The position numbers and the translations under genes are program-made. 64,000 nucleotides of DNA. It comes from Protopterus annectens (Eukaryota; Chordata; Ceratodontiformes; Protopteridae). Below are positions 37,568 to 49,065 of the stretch, piece by piece; positions within the stretch are counted from its first letter, which is position 1, and each line of letters starts with the position of its first letter. The notes under the pieces are model-generated. The model did no database searches. It had not been told where the DNA came from and saw nothing but the letters and a program-made list of their open reading frames with translations. The stretch is from positions 1,425,126,121-1,425,190,120 of the forward strand of contig NC_056733.1 of NCBI RefSeq assembly GCF_019279795.1. The letters are read 5' to 3'.

Positions 37568-37614
37568 GTGTGTATATATATATATATGTGTGTGTATATA
37601 TGTGTGTGTGTGTT
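37568..37614. repeat. (TA)n/(TG)n microsatellite in the L2 3' UTR
   Basis: Alternating TATA and TGTG runs lie just upstream of the L2 tail signature. Confidence 0.9.
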
Positions 37615-37720
37615 TGACCAAATGTATAAATGTGGAGCTTTTCTCCCCGGGCCTCCGGTGAAAACGGGTTATGAGACCCAGTCGAACTACCCGATAAACA
37701 AACGTCAGTTAAATAAATAT

Positions 37721-39870
37721 GAAACAGAGCAAACATAGGCAAAAATCTGTACATTCTGTGAAAATCTGGACAGCTAACATGTATGACGATTGCTTGTTTT
37801 GCGAGTATTTCACAGTCAACAGTCTTGATATGAGAACCAATTTCCTATTAATTATGTGGGAATACAGTCCACTTTTGTATTTAGATACCGAACTACACCC
37901 CCACCCAGTTTTAAAACAATTACGTTGCAGTCGCTTATTAATGACGCTTATGTTCACCTCTAGTAGACTTCTGTCAAAATTTTAGAATGTAGGCGCATCG
38001 AGAAGTATTTTGTATTGTACCGGATGCTGGTGTTTGAGAGGAAGTGACTTAAAGTTAGATGACCCTTACTATTTTCTAGAGAGTGAAGGATTTCTGAGTA
38101 GTCCAAGTAAGTGTATATGTTTGGATTATTGAGTAATACGTTTGTTTTAATGTTCAGTTTATCAGTTTTTGAGGCATAACATTTTTTGGGCCTCCTGCTG
38201 ACTGGTAATTTTACTTGGTCTTGTGAGCTATAATATGTGGAAGATGACTTTGACATATGTAGGAATATTTTTGTAAATAAGGCAATTAACCATAAAGTTC
38301 AGTACCCCTTGGATGCCGGTAGGATTAGATTAGTGTTGTACGCACTTTTTTAAACTCTTATTATTCGTGGTTATAAAGTAGACCGTCCAAGATTAATAGC
38401 GTGACCTTGAGAAACCGCATAACTATCGTAGTTTTGTTCGCAGTTACGGGTGTTCTGATTTTTCTTTACAATTTAATAGTGGTTGTTACCGAAATATCTT
38501 AAACTGTAGTTATATCGGGTGAAATCTGCCTGTATAACTTATTATTGATGATTTACGATGTGACTGAGTTCCAAAAAGTAAGGTACTTTGGTAAATTCAG
38601 TTAGAGTAACACAATTTTCTCCTAATGTTGAGGGATTTTTTTCTTCTTTTTATAATAGCAACTCTTGCTATTTTTCAGTACCACTCACTCATTGGGTGGA
38701 TTTATCCAATCGGTGCCTGCCGACAGGTTACTGATGGTAACCCTAGTATTGAATTGTAGAACTGGTAGCACCCTGTTCTTTTTGACTCCGGGCCGGAGTC
38801 TCCGGCTATAAACATCGGATGCGCAGAAGCCAATCCAGTGACGTTTAAATTTGGACTCTCCTGAGTATGCAGTAGCAAGCGACTCTCCAATGTGACGTTG
38901 GCCGACATTTTAATTTTGGTGTCATCCCTCTTATTTTTCAAGTAATGTGAAACAAGTCCTTTAGAGCTGATGCTAAAAAGACAGCTTAATTTTGTTGGGG
39001 GGCAGGCTTCCATACCCACACCGTTGGACCGCAGGGCAGGGGAGTAGCAGCTCCTTTGCCGAATGTGTATAGTCGATATTAACGGGCATTAAATCATTAA
39101 TGCAGAACACTAAAGTAAAAACTATACATAAGAAGTTATAGTCTGCTTAAACATGGTTCGCAGAATACAACATTTAGACTAAATTAAAGTTCCAAACGCC
39201 ACTCTGTCAACTGCACATTTTTGCAGAATGCCTTTTTGGTCTGTTTGGCAATGTTTTACAACAGTATTCCCAGTATCAAGGCCTTTCGTAATATTTTTAT
39301 AATACAGGTTGTCTAGTAAATGTTTAGCAAATAATTGCGAACTGAAATCAGAAAATGACAATTTGAGTTTCAGACGTCATGCCATTCAGAAAATTCATGC
39401 CAATGTAAAACCTATTATTCTGATTGCTCCCATTTTTGGGCTAGTGTCCCTCTATTATACATGGCTTTGTCCAGATTTCTTGCTCTAAGGTTGAGAGGTA
39501 TGAGCACAGTGAATTAACAGCTCAAATAGAATGTCATTCAAGTTTGTGCCACTTATACCTGCATGAACTAGGATGATGAGCCCCAAAGCAATGCCACAAA
39601 TCCTTCCCTTGCACCACCCACCTTATACTTGCAAATGTTGAGTGATGGTAGTGCACATCCGTGAGTACCAGTAGTCTCTAACTCCAAAAAAAAAAAAAAA
39701 AGGGCAGTATTGGTGACTATTCTTGTCATAAGGCATGTTGACTGTTTTCAAGTCTTAAAAATTCTGTATTCTACCTTGTTCGGTATTGCTTAAAAACCAG
39801 CCGCATGTGGTTGTCATTGCTCTGTATGGAACTGACGAGAAATGTTTGTCTGTAGTGTGAAAGTACATTT
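37721..39870. other. unassigned block, possibly low-copy
   Basis: No transposon feature is recognised in this 2.1-kb stretch. Several small frames exist (for example 37960-38256 minus, 98 codons; 38702-39019 minus, 105 codons), but no family is recognised and codon use gives no support. Near 38690-38720, attgg and ccaat motifs lie close together, followed by GC-rich sequence (gactccgggccggagtctcc near 38784), a possible regulatory patch. A poly(A) run lies at 39687-39702. Confidence 0.35.
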
Positions 39871-42800
39871 GTGTAAAATCTTACCATAACAGTAGATGTC
39901 CTTTCCTTCACTGCTGAAGTATTCGGGTTCCCTGCTGTGAAGCATCGACTGGACAGTTTACTGAAGTCTACCGTTTAAGGTATGCTGAATGTCACCTACA
40001 CACTCTTTGCGTGTGCAGGGTAGGACATAAAGGTGATGTTCAGGTGTACCATTCTCAGGACTGATTGCCCCAGTAGGAACAGCAGTCCAAGAAAACCCAA
40101 GGAGAACCTGCATGTCCAGGGAAGAAAAAAGGCCAGGGGGATGGAGGGAGTTAATGCTGCAGTGGTGAAGGCAAGGGCATCTACTGTCATGGTAAGATTT
40201 TACACAACTGTACTATGTCCTTACATTCACTGCTGCAGTATACCTTACAAATGGGAGAGTGCCAAAGCTCAAGAAGAAACTTGGGAGGAGGAAACGGCAG
40301 CAGAACCGTCTAAGAAGCCATGAAGAATGGCATTGGCAAAGCCAGCCCTAGTGCTGGAAGTATGACCAACTGGTAATGTTTGGTAAAGGTATGCACAGAA
40401 GCCCAGGTAGCAGCTTCAAGAATAGATTTAGCATCTAAGCCTGTGGAAAAGACACCAGAAGAAGCCACAGCTCTAGTAGAATGAGCCTTTATAGAAGGAG
40501 GAATGCTCTCACAATGAAAAGTGTAACACAAGGAAAAAGCTTTAGAAATCCAAGTGGAAATGGTTTCCTTGGAAACAGCCAAACCTAAAGACACAGGATG
40601 AAAGGAAACAAATAATTAGTCCAGATTTTCTGATGGCTTTAGTTTTATCCAAAAAAAATTGAGCTGTTTATGTACATCTAAGGTATGCAGCACCCTCTCA
40701 CTGTCAGACTGTGGAGAGGGGTGGGGGACGATAATGAATGGACTTAAGTGGCAACTCAGTAACCACCTTGGACATGAAAGAAGGATTAGTACGCAAGGAC
40801 ACCCTGTCCTCATGAAAGATCAGAAAAGCTGGACAAGCCTTAAGTGCTTGCAACTCTGACACCCATCTGGCAAAGTAAGGGCTAACAAAAGAACAGTCTT
40901 CCAAGAACAATATTGCAAGGAAGCTGAAACAGCAGGCTCAAAAAGAGCTAGTCAATTTGTCCAAAACTTAAATTAAGATACCAGGGAGGAGGAACAGGCT
41001 TCCTGGGGTGTCAAATATCAAGGACACCTTTAAGAAATTGGCCTCCAATCTAGAAGATAATGGGGGAGTCAAAGGCAGACAAGCAGAGCTGATAAGTGGG
41101 CCTCAATAGAAGAATAGGCCAACCAGCACTGAGCAGCTCGCACAAATGAGGTTTCCTTGGCTCTGTCTTAAAGTGGGTCCAGGTCATGAGAAAGACCAAA
41201 TAGAAAACCTCTTCCACTTAAACGAGTAGGATTTCCTAATAGTAGATTTCCTGGCCTCCTGCAGCACGTCCTCAGAAAAACGGTGTTTATAAACAGATCA
41301 AACCCTATCACCCAGTGTCAGTTGAAGCATGAACAGGTGGGGGTGGATGAGAGACCCTTGTCTTGTGTGAGGAGATCACCCTGTGAGGTAATGTGGTGAT
41401 TGCCCTTGGTGTGATGCAGGAGTATAGAGAACCAGTGCTGTCATGACCAAAACGGGGTCACCAACATGGTTTTAAGAGCATCCTGTTGAGTCTTGAACAG
41501 GACTCTCAGAATTAGAGGGGGGTACATAAACATCCCTTTCCAAAAAAATTAGGTGTCCACCTCCCATACCAGAGGACCTGGGACCCTGGCACAAAACAGA
41601 GGAAGTTGACTGAGGGGAAGCAGAGATCCACTTGGAGTACCCCTCTGGTGAACAGTTTCCAGAAATGCATCCCCATGAAGCATCCATTCGTGGGGTTGAG
41701 TGAAGGACCTGCTCAGATTGTCTGCCACAACACTTTGATCAGAAGGAATATAAACTGCCTGAAGAGCCACTTGATATGGGATAGCCAGAAATGCCAGCCT
41801 CCACCACAAGTTCTTGAGACACGGGAGAACAGGAAAGTTTACAGGATGTGCATGCTGAAGCCACACAGACTTCAGAAATCACTGGAACTTCTTATGTGGA
41901 GTTTGGCCAGAGTGAGCATTGGAATGGTGGAAGCCTTGAACTCCTGGCTGAAACAGAGTTTGAAAGAAAGAAATTAGTTAATGCCTTTGGAGGAGGCAGG
42001 GATGCCAGCATTGACACCGTTTGAATCCTGCAGCCCAAAAATACATGATCCTGAGAAGGAGTCAGGGAAGGTTTATTGTGAACCCCGGGTTAAGAAGAAG
42101 AGAAATGGTAAAATGATTTTGCAAAAGGACCTCTGGAGGAGATGCCTGAGTCGGCAGGTCATCCAAATAAGGAATTATTTGGATCCCTTGGAAGCAAAGG
42201 CAATCACAGGAGCTAGGCATTTGGTGAATACCCATGGGGCAGTAGAAAGGCCAAAGCATAGAACTGAAAATGCCAGGAAGCAACAGAGAAACGCAAAAAT
42301 CTCCTGAAAAAGTGGATGGATCAGAATATGAAGATGGAGCATCCTTAAGGTCCAGAGACACCAGAAAGGCCTGAGGCAGCAAGAGAAGAGAAAGGGACTG
42401 GAGACATCCGAAAGGAGGGCACATTCAGAAAAGAGTTCAGATGAGAGGTCTAGAATAGGTCACCAACTGCCTTTTCTAGGCACTAGAAACATTCTTGAAT
42501 AAAACCCTTTAACCCCTTTGGGACACGGGCACCTCCTTGAATAGTATCCTGAGACAGGTTTCGAAGAACCTCTGGGGGGGGGGGGATTCTTGAGGAGGCT
42601 GTGAAATGTGGAAAGTCCAGACTATGAAGTCCTTTGCTGAATGACAGAACCCAAGAATCATGGGTGATTCGGAGCCAAACGGGTAGAGAAAGAGAAGGGC
42701 AAAAGAGAGGAATGTGGCTGGGAACAGGTGGATAGTCGGACAGCACCTGGTTTGTCAGGAAAGGAGGGCTTAAGAATCCATGCAGTCAGAATAGCCTTAG

Positions 42801-44378
42801 CCGGAGGAATCTGTTTACCACCCTTTTTGCCTTTTAGAAGGAGGGTGAGACTGCAGACTAACAAAGGCTGGCTTAGAAGGGTAGTTTTGCTGAAATTTAG
42901 GCACAGGAGAAATAATGACCTACCTAAGCTCCTGTAAAGCCTTCCCCTTGTCCTGTAGAGACTTAAACCAGCAGCAGCCTCACCAAACAAAAGATTATCC
43001 AGAGGAGCATCCATCAACTTAGCCTGAATGTCATCGGGCAGAGGTTTAAGCCTAAGCCAAGAATATCTTCTCAGAACTGAACTAAAACAGCAGCCCTAGA
43101 AGAAGCATCAGCTGCATCATAACTACATTTGATAGAATGACTATCTGAAAGGAAGACCCAAGCAAGGAAAGAGCAAAATATTTTTGAGTCTGGAAGATCA
43201 GAAAGAAGCTGACAAGCCTGAGAGCCGATATGGGTCTGATAATTAATATCCCAAAAAGTCAGGGTAGCGGAATTATAAACCTTCTTACCCAGCCTATCCA
43301 TGGTTCTGTTGTCCTTGTCAGAAGGCAGCAACTTGGACGAATGAAGCAAGTGAGACTGCTTATCAGATGCTATAGACACCACAGATGAATCACCAGCGGG
43401 ACATTAAACAAAAAGGAACAATCCTCGGGCATCCTATAAAACCCATCAGACTTCTTGGGAGCCAGATGGCAGAGAATCTGGTGCTTTAGAGGCATTGGAA
43501 AAAACATCCAATAAAGCAGACAGACAGGAGGAATGGCTGCAGGCTTAGATTCCATTTGTAGCAACTCATAGCACCTGTTATGGATATGTGAAACCTGGGC
43601 ACAATCCCACTTAAAAAAAATTCGATCATCCTAGAGATGGTGTCCCCCAAAAGAAATTTCCTCTGAAGGATTATCAGGAGTATGAGAATCCTCCTCCTCA
43701 GACTCTTAGTCCTAAAGGAGAAGGAATCTGGGTAGAATAAGTAAGGGAGTAGTAATCAGAATCCACCTCAGAAGAATTGGTCTCTGGGCTTTTTTGGGGA
43801 AGAAGAGGATCAATGAGCAGGAACTGAAAACCCCCTTGTGGGAGGCCTCCATGACAGTAAAGCATTTAAATAACCACTGAGTAAAGGCCTGCCACTCACT
43901 GTGTGGATCCCTAGGAATAGAAGAAACATGATTGTGTTCAATTTCTTTTTTAAGGAGAAAGTCCTGGCAGAGGCTGAAGAGCAGAAGATTCCGGTTTTGC
44001 CTTGTGTGCCACTTTCTTTGCTGACTGCTGACCCTCGGGGCAAGAAATTCCATCCATAGTATCTGCAGCAAGAAACTTAAGACACTCAATATGCAATGAA
44101 AGGTAAAGTCTACTGTGAAAGAGTTTTGGGAACAAATGCCTGACAAATGGAACAGGGCATATGGTCATGAGCAGCACCTAAACAAAACACTTAATGTGGC
44201 GGTCTTTATGGAGAATGAGTCTTCTATGCTGGCATTTACTCTTCCTGGAGAACATGAACCCCAACAGCAGAAAACGCAGAAAAAGTAACCAAAAACCCAA
44301 TTGGGTACTTAGTCTGCAACTGTGAGGACATTTGTAATGAATACTGCAGTGGTGAATGTGAGGACATTTGAGTTTTAT
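39871..44378 (-). mobile_element. DIRS-type retroelement fossil 2 (minus strand, old)
   Basis: On the minus strand: gag-like sequence (MDRLGKKVYNSATLTFWDINY near 43300, the counterpart of MDCLGKRMFSSATF in the young DIRS at 57345); RT with VSLDLKDA (near 42360) and IPYLDDLP (near 42160); RNase H-region sequence near 41700; and tyrosine-recombinase sequence near 40300-40600 (AHSTRAV, AATWASVHTF). Inverted ends pair 39871-39920 with about 44340-44378. An internal complementary region at 40158-40250 joins complements of both ends, the DIRS hallmark. It is heavily broken (more than fifteen interruptions) and much older than the copy at 55-61 kb. Confidence 0.82.
40158..40250. repeat. internal complementary region of DIRS fossil 2
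   Basis: The left half (ctgcagtggtgaaggcaagg...catggtaagattttacac) is the near-exact reverse complement of 39871-39918. The right half (tatgtccttacattcactgc, then tgcagtat) is the reverse complement of the right end near 44340-44375. This structure is used by DIRS elements to complete their termini. Confidence 0.8.
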
Positions 44379-45600
44379 CATACTTGATTTAGTTCTATAA
44401 TTTCTTCTGCTGTTTTAGGTAATGTTATGTATCTTTAATTTGTAATGGTTTCATTTTGTTTTATTTACTTTTGTCAACTGTGGGGTAGATGAATGGCTCC
44501 GTGATGGCATCTTGTTTATTATCAAACTTGCTCTGTGCTATCAAACTTGCTCTGTGCACAGTTAGTGAAAGGGGTGGGATAAAGTTGCAGTTTCCCTTGT
44601 TCTTGGAAGGAGGGTTGGGCTTGTAGCCAAGGACTAGCCGGCTTTGGTGGAGACTAATGTCAGTTGCCTGTAGGTGTGTACATACAGGATAATAGATGTT
44701 AAGGGCAACTGAGCCAAAGGGCCATTTATGCCTTGCCAATATCCTTCCTTAGCGCACCCCCCCCCCCCCATACACGCAGTTTTTCAAGGAAGGGACATGC
44801 CAGTCTTACCTGTGTCAAATTTATGAATGCCCATCCAGTTGTCTCTCTACTTTATAAAAGCAGACGGAGTTACACTGCTCAATTTGGATAGGAAGTAAAG
44901 GGTAAAATCTATTCCTCCATCTTGTCCCATTTATTTGATGGAGTAGGACAGTGTGACTTTTGAAGGTACAGGCATTCTTTGACCACTACATCTAAGCATG
45001 GCACATATCACCCCTAAGGAATCTATACAATACTGAATATAGAGCGAGCCTCTAGTCTGTCTTGCCCGTGTCTTTTAAGCCCTTGAGCACCTTTGGGGTC
45101 CTTCCAGTTGCTTAATTTGCTTTCTAAGATGCATTCCATTGTGGGCATTGTACTTTATTATGGTCTGAATTTAGAGCAGAATACAAGGAAGAAAAAAACC
45201 TGAAGGGGTGGAAAGGCAAGGTTACAGTAATATAGAGGTGCACCCCATCAAAAGTGTACGAGTTAGGGGCTCAATTGAGTATAAATGACAAATGGGAAGT
45301 GCTTTATGGATGAAAGTTTAGTGAGTATAAGGGGTTTGTAGATACAAGGCAGAAGGAATGTAAACATTGTTATGGTGCAAGATAATGTCAGATGAGGTAC
45401 ATACAGAGTTAAGGATTTTGAAAATGTTAGATGGCCTTGGGAAGGGGAAATGACCCCCATTTGGGGGGATTAAGAAATTAGTAGGTAGAATTGTAATAAG
45501 GGTGAGAGAATGGTATGCAGTAGCAAGGAATACTTCATAGGATGGATGAATGAAGAGAGAATTGTAAATTAGGCAGGATTCATGGAAGTCTGGGGATGAG
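44379..45600. other. spacer with a small CR1 relic, otherwise no gene
   Basis: A run of 13 Cs lies near 44757-44769. A local duplication (atcaaacttgctctgtgc) occurs at 44521-44538 and 44540-44557. 45040-45190 is a minus-strand CR1 relic, listed separately. Nothing else is supported. Confidence 0.5.
45040..45190 (-). mobile_element. CR1 ORF2 C-terminal relic
   Basis: The sequence ttaagcccttgagcacctttggggtccttccagttgct matches the plus-strand text of CR1 copy 1 near 10715-10760 (agccctttgatcc, ttttggggtctttccagttgctg). Similarity continues into ggcattgtactttattatgg, the counterpart of 10787-10813. It is very short and diverged. Confidence 0.65.
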
Positions 45601-45619
45601 ATTTGGGTGAATTGGTGTT

Positions 45620-46625
45620 TTTGGAGCCTGTACGTTCCAGTTTGATCCTGCTCGTTTTGCTTGCTCTGCAGATTATGGATTGTATTAAATACTTTGAAGC
45701 ATTAAATGTCTGGCGATATTCCAACATTTATCAAAAGGCAATAAGCAAAAGTATTTACTGTTCCTATGCCATCTATTTACCCTATATTTCTCCTCTGTTC
45801 TTTTCAGTTGCGCAATTGTTTACTCTGATTACATTTACAGACCTAATCTGATAACTCTGACACAAACAGAAAATTCTCATTATTGGGACTATTACACCCC
45901 TGATTAATATCTGCAACTCATTTAAGTCCTGGTATTATAACGTGTCCTAGACAGTGATATCATCCCACTAATGTTTTACTGTTAATAACAAATTTGACTT
46001 GGCCTATCATTTTATTTTTAATCCATCATATTAAAATAGTAGCAGAAACAGTGCTAGTTCATACTTGGGGACATTAGTGTTTTACTGTTAATGAAAAAGT
46101 GCTTCTTACCCAGTCTCTTATTTTAATCAGTCAAAATGAAATGGCAAGGGCAGACTACAGTATACTACTACAGTTATAGAAGATGCATCCTTTGTCCACA
46201 TCTGCTCACCCTTGTTTAACTCTTAATCAGCATGAGGTTCCCAATGAGCACATTTGGTATGCTGTCTGTCATGGGCTAGTCTTTTCATTCAGATTAGTCA
46301 CATAGTCTGAGAGCCAACAGTAATGTACTAGCGCAAATAAGTGAACAATAACAAGCAACAGCATCTTTGAAATAACAGAAGTTGCACTGCACCAAGTTTT
46401 ATTATATGGAACTGAGGCACATGTATATGGAATCAGTAAAATGGTTTAAGTGAGGAGGCTACTGAACTGCTGTTAGCAGTTTGGTAGTTCATGCTGTGTT
46501 GTAGCCTAATGTAACATCATCTGGAACAAAAACTATTTTTAAAAGTAATGTATTCCTTTAACACGTCTAACCCCCAAGTTGGTTGCTACTTTGACATTGG
46601 TCAATCCTCAGTGATTTATTAATCT
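45620..46625 (+). repeat. dispersed noncoding repeat, copy 2
   Basis: This is the partner of 7868-8940 in the same orientation. Copy 2 is slightly shorter because of many small indels. The last unit reads tcaatcctcagtga where copy 1 has tcactgaggattga, the exact reverse complement. Copy 2 begins around cctgtacgttccagtttgat. No coding capacity is conserved. Confidence 0.8.
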
Positions 46626-46799
46626 TCAGTGTTGTCAGACGTTGGGTGTGTTGTAGATGAGCCTGGGGAGAAAATGAACAGTACACAATAAAAGCATAAC
46701 ACAGTACATGGTGATCACACTACATAATGTGTAGTATAGTACAGTAAAGATTAATATGAAAGTCCCATACAATGAGGGGTGCAGTTAACAATTGGGTAC
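46626..46799. other. short spacer
   Basis: Nothing is recognised between the noncoding repeat and the L2 piece. L2 3' UTR is possible. Confidence 0.4.
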
Positions 46800-48125
46800 A
46801 ATATTAAGGATCTAGTATTTACAGTTAGAATGTGTCATAATTATTGGTGAGTGACTTTTTTTTTTTTGCTGTTTTGGCACATGTGGACTGACCAAAAGGA
46901 AAGGTATTGTCTCTGGGATTTTTAAAGAGAACTGGATTGCTGTTAGTTCTAATTGATAGAAGGATGGAATTCCATAGTTTAGAAATAGTAAGAGTAAAGT
47001 AGTTGACCAGCTGAAAGGTTTGAGTAGCTGGATTTCGGATCAGAGAGGTCTTTTTGGATGGTATAAAGTAAGTAGAAAAGAAAGGGCAGGGAAATTTGAT
47101 TGTGTGAAGTGGTTTGTTATAAATTAAGATATGGAAGTTCTAGCCAAAAATAGTTGGCATAATGTGGAATGACTTGTGTGATGAAAATTTTATATTGGCT
47201 ACAAATTTAGTAGCATGTGTCTAGTTTGGATTTCAGAGAGGACTGGGTGTTGGTAAAGAGAGGGGTGCCATATAGTAGATGGTAACTGAAAGGAAGACCC
47301 TAGGGACAGTTTTGCCGAGTGAGGAAGTAGTTGTCTATAGAGGATGCCCAATTTGTGTTATTGCTGTGAATATGCAGGTCAAAAGTAGGGTTTTCATCTA
47401 TGATCGCATCTAGTTTTGTATTTGGAACAACTTCAGGGGTAGTGAGAGTGAATAATGAATTTTAGTGTGGTTTCATTTTTTATGGATGAATAGCAGGAGT
47501 TTGGTTTTGTTGGGGTTTAGGGTGAGATTGTTGGTCATCCAAGTTTCTGTAGAAGTGGAGGCATTTTGGGTGAGCTGTTAAAGATCCGATCTGGATTGCA
47601 GTGCAGATGATTGAGTCAACTGTCTTTGGATGACTATCTTTTAGTAAGAGTGATGTGAAAGTTATTTATGAAAATGCTTAACTTGGTGATCCTTGGGGAA
47701 CACCTGTGGTCATGTTAAGAAATGGTGTCTGTTGCTACTTGGTGGATTATTGCCTGTTTGTGAGGTAGTTTGAGAACCAGTTTAGATTCAGGGGTGAGAT
47801 GCCCAACTTAGAGTTTAATGAGAAGGGGGAGACTCTATCAAAGGTCAAGAAAGAGAGAAGAAACAATTTTACCAGTGTGTCTGGCTTGGTTAACAGTATC
47901 CATGAAGGATACAAGAGCTGAACTAGTGCCAGACCTAAAACCAAGTTGAGTACGAGAGTGGATTTGGTTATGGCGCAGGTAATTAAGCTGAGCGAGTGCA
48001 TTTTTCTAATATTTTTGGGGATGGGTGAAAGGAGAGCAATAGGTCAGAAGTTGGAAATGTCCGAATTGTTACTGCCTTCATAGAGAGGAAGAATGCTGGA
48101 TATTTTGGAACTCTGCAGTAAGGGT
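46800..48125 (-). mobile_element. L2 LINE fragment, running into the assembly gap
   Basis: On the minus strand: RT sequence TQLGFRSGTSSALVSFMDTV (47950-47890), a FLDFDRVSPF region near 47835, SKLGISPLNLNWFSNYLTNRQ (47811-47747), and TGVPQGS near 47700. A decayed C-terminal region runs to about 46800. The 5' side is cut by the N gap at 48126. Frame breaks occur in the RT region. Confidence 0.8.
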
Positions 48126-48625
48126 NNNNNNNNNNNNNNNNNNNNNNNNNNNNNNNNNNNNNNNNNNNNNNNNNNNNNNNNNNNNNNNNNNNNNNNNNNN
48201 NNNNNNNNNNNNNNNNNNNNNNNNNNNNNNNNNNNNNNNNNNNNNNNNNNNNNNNNNNNNNNNNNNNNNNNNNNNNNNNNNNNNNNNNNNNNNNNNNNNN
48301 NNNNNNNNNNNNNNNNNNNNNNNNNNNNNNNNNNNNNNNNNNNNNNNNNNNNNNNNNNNNNNNNNNNNNNNNNNNNNNNNNNNNNNNNNNNNNNNNNNNN
48401 NNNNNNNNNNNNNNNNNNNNNNNNNNNNNNNNNNNNNNNNNNNNNNNNNNNNNNNNNNNNNNNNNNNNNNNNNNNNNNNNNNNNNNNNNNNNNNNNNNNN
48501 NNNNNNNNNNNNNNNNNNNNNNNNNNNNNNNNNNNNNNNNNNNNNNNNNNNNNNNNNNNNNNNNNNNNNNNNNNNNNNNNNNNNNNNNNNNNNNNNNNNN
48601 NNNNNNNNNNNNNNNNNNNNNNNNN
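48126..48625. other. assembly gap (500 N)
   Basis: There are exactly 500 Ns, a common placeholder for a gap of unknown true size. It is bordered by an L2 on the left and a TA-rich microsatellite on the right, sequence that is hard to assemble. Upstream parts of UQCRQ could lie in it. Confidence 0.99.
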
Positions 48626-48729
<104 letters not shown>

Positions 48730-48744
48730 ATGCACATTTACTTG

Positions 48745-48816
48745 CCAGAGACTTCCGGTTTATTTACTAGTTGCTATGGCTGCAACAAAGTTACTATTTT
48801 TAATTCTTTTCCGGAG
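48745..48816 (+). promoter_or_regulatory. candidate UQCRQ promoter / first noncoding exon
   Basis: The reverse complement of 48751-48760 is AACCGGAAGT, a full match to the ETS/GABP (NRF-2) site that marks promoters of many nuclear genes for mitochondrial proteins. A second ETS core (ttccgga) lies near 48809. Between them is GTTGCTATGGCTGCAAC (48770-48786), an inverted GTTGC/GCAAC pair overlapping an ATGGC core like that of YY1 sites. A possible splice donor (GAG|gtgtgt) follows at 48816/48817. The site is 150 bases upstream of the start codon. Alternatively, the true promoter lies in the gap. Confidence 0.4.
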
Positions 48817-48911
48817 GTGTGTATTTTTGGCATGCATTCCTGTGTAATGTGATACTTACCATAGGTAGACAGTAATGAATTTATTTGTTTATTGCAGAAG
48901 AAGCTGAAGCA

Positions 48912-49065
48912 ATGGGTCTTCACTTTGGAAATTTGGCCAGAGTCAGGCATATCATCACATATAGCTTGTCTCCTTTCGAGCAAAAAGCATTTGCTAACTT
49001 CTTTTCCAAGGGCATTCCAAATGTGTGGCGAAGATTCCGGGGTCAAGTCTTTAGAGTATCTCCTC
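48912..49065 (+). CDS. UQCRQ: UQCRQ, first coding exon (residues 1-51 and the first base of codon 52)
   Basis: Encodes the N-terminal part of subunit 8 (QP-C, the ubiquinone-binding-type subunit) of the cytochrome bc1 complex, complex III of the inner mitochondrial membrane. Conserved stretches include [20 protein letters not shown] (residues 5-24) and [17 protein letters not shown] (33-49). The exon begins at 48898 after a good acceptor (tttgtttattgcag) and ends at a gtaag donor (49066). The start is the ATG at 48912; the frame upstream of the acceptor is intronic. The intron is phase 1, splitting codon 52 (C|CT, Pro). The joined product is 82 residues, the same length as the human protein, and keeps FRVxPxF across the junction. 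The intron has grown to about 12.8 kb. Confidence 0.96.

Larger units (their letters stand above)
32300..37720 (+). mobile_element. L2 LINE, old, split by an RTE-clade insertion
   Basis: Endonuclease-region sequence lies at about 32950-33560 (VILGNMNINWQ near 33322; a DWILVSHPTN stretch near 33462). RT lies at about 34470-35290 (TQHGFRPEHRTSSALLSF near 34512; SVFLDIS followed by AFDTVSHPLLLD near 34612-34665; LTQYADAST near 34870). An RTE-clade copy occupies 35298-36735. The C-terminal RT region resumes at about 36740-36990, and the 3' UTR ends in the L2 tail (gcttttctccccgggcctcc near 37638, then aaataaat). Many stops and frameshifts show it is old. The 5' boundary is approximate. Confidence 0.82.

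Noticed and set aside
38702-39019. 105-codon minus-strand frame as a host gene
   Set aside because: No known family, no splice or promoter context, and chance frames of this size are frequent here.
37721-48125. Mammalian-type UQCRQ neighbours (LEAP2, GDF9)
   Set aside because: No frame resembles the LEAP2 peptide or a TGF-beta knot; the interval is filled by DIRS, L2 and noncoding repeat.
48885-48911. UQCRQ reading frame extending upstream of the ATG
   Set aside because: A clear acceptor ends at 48897, so the codons before it are intronic, and family members start at the MG..FGNL methionine.
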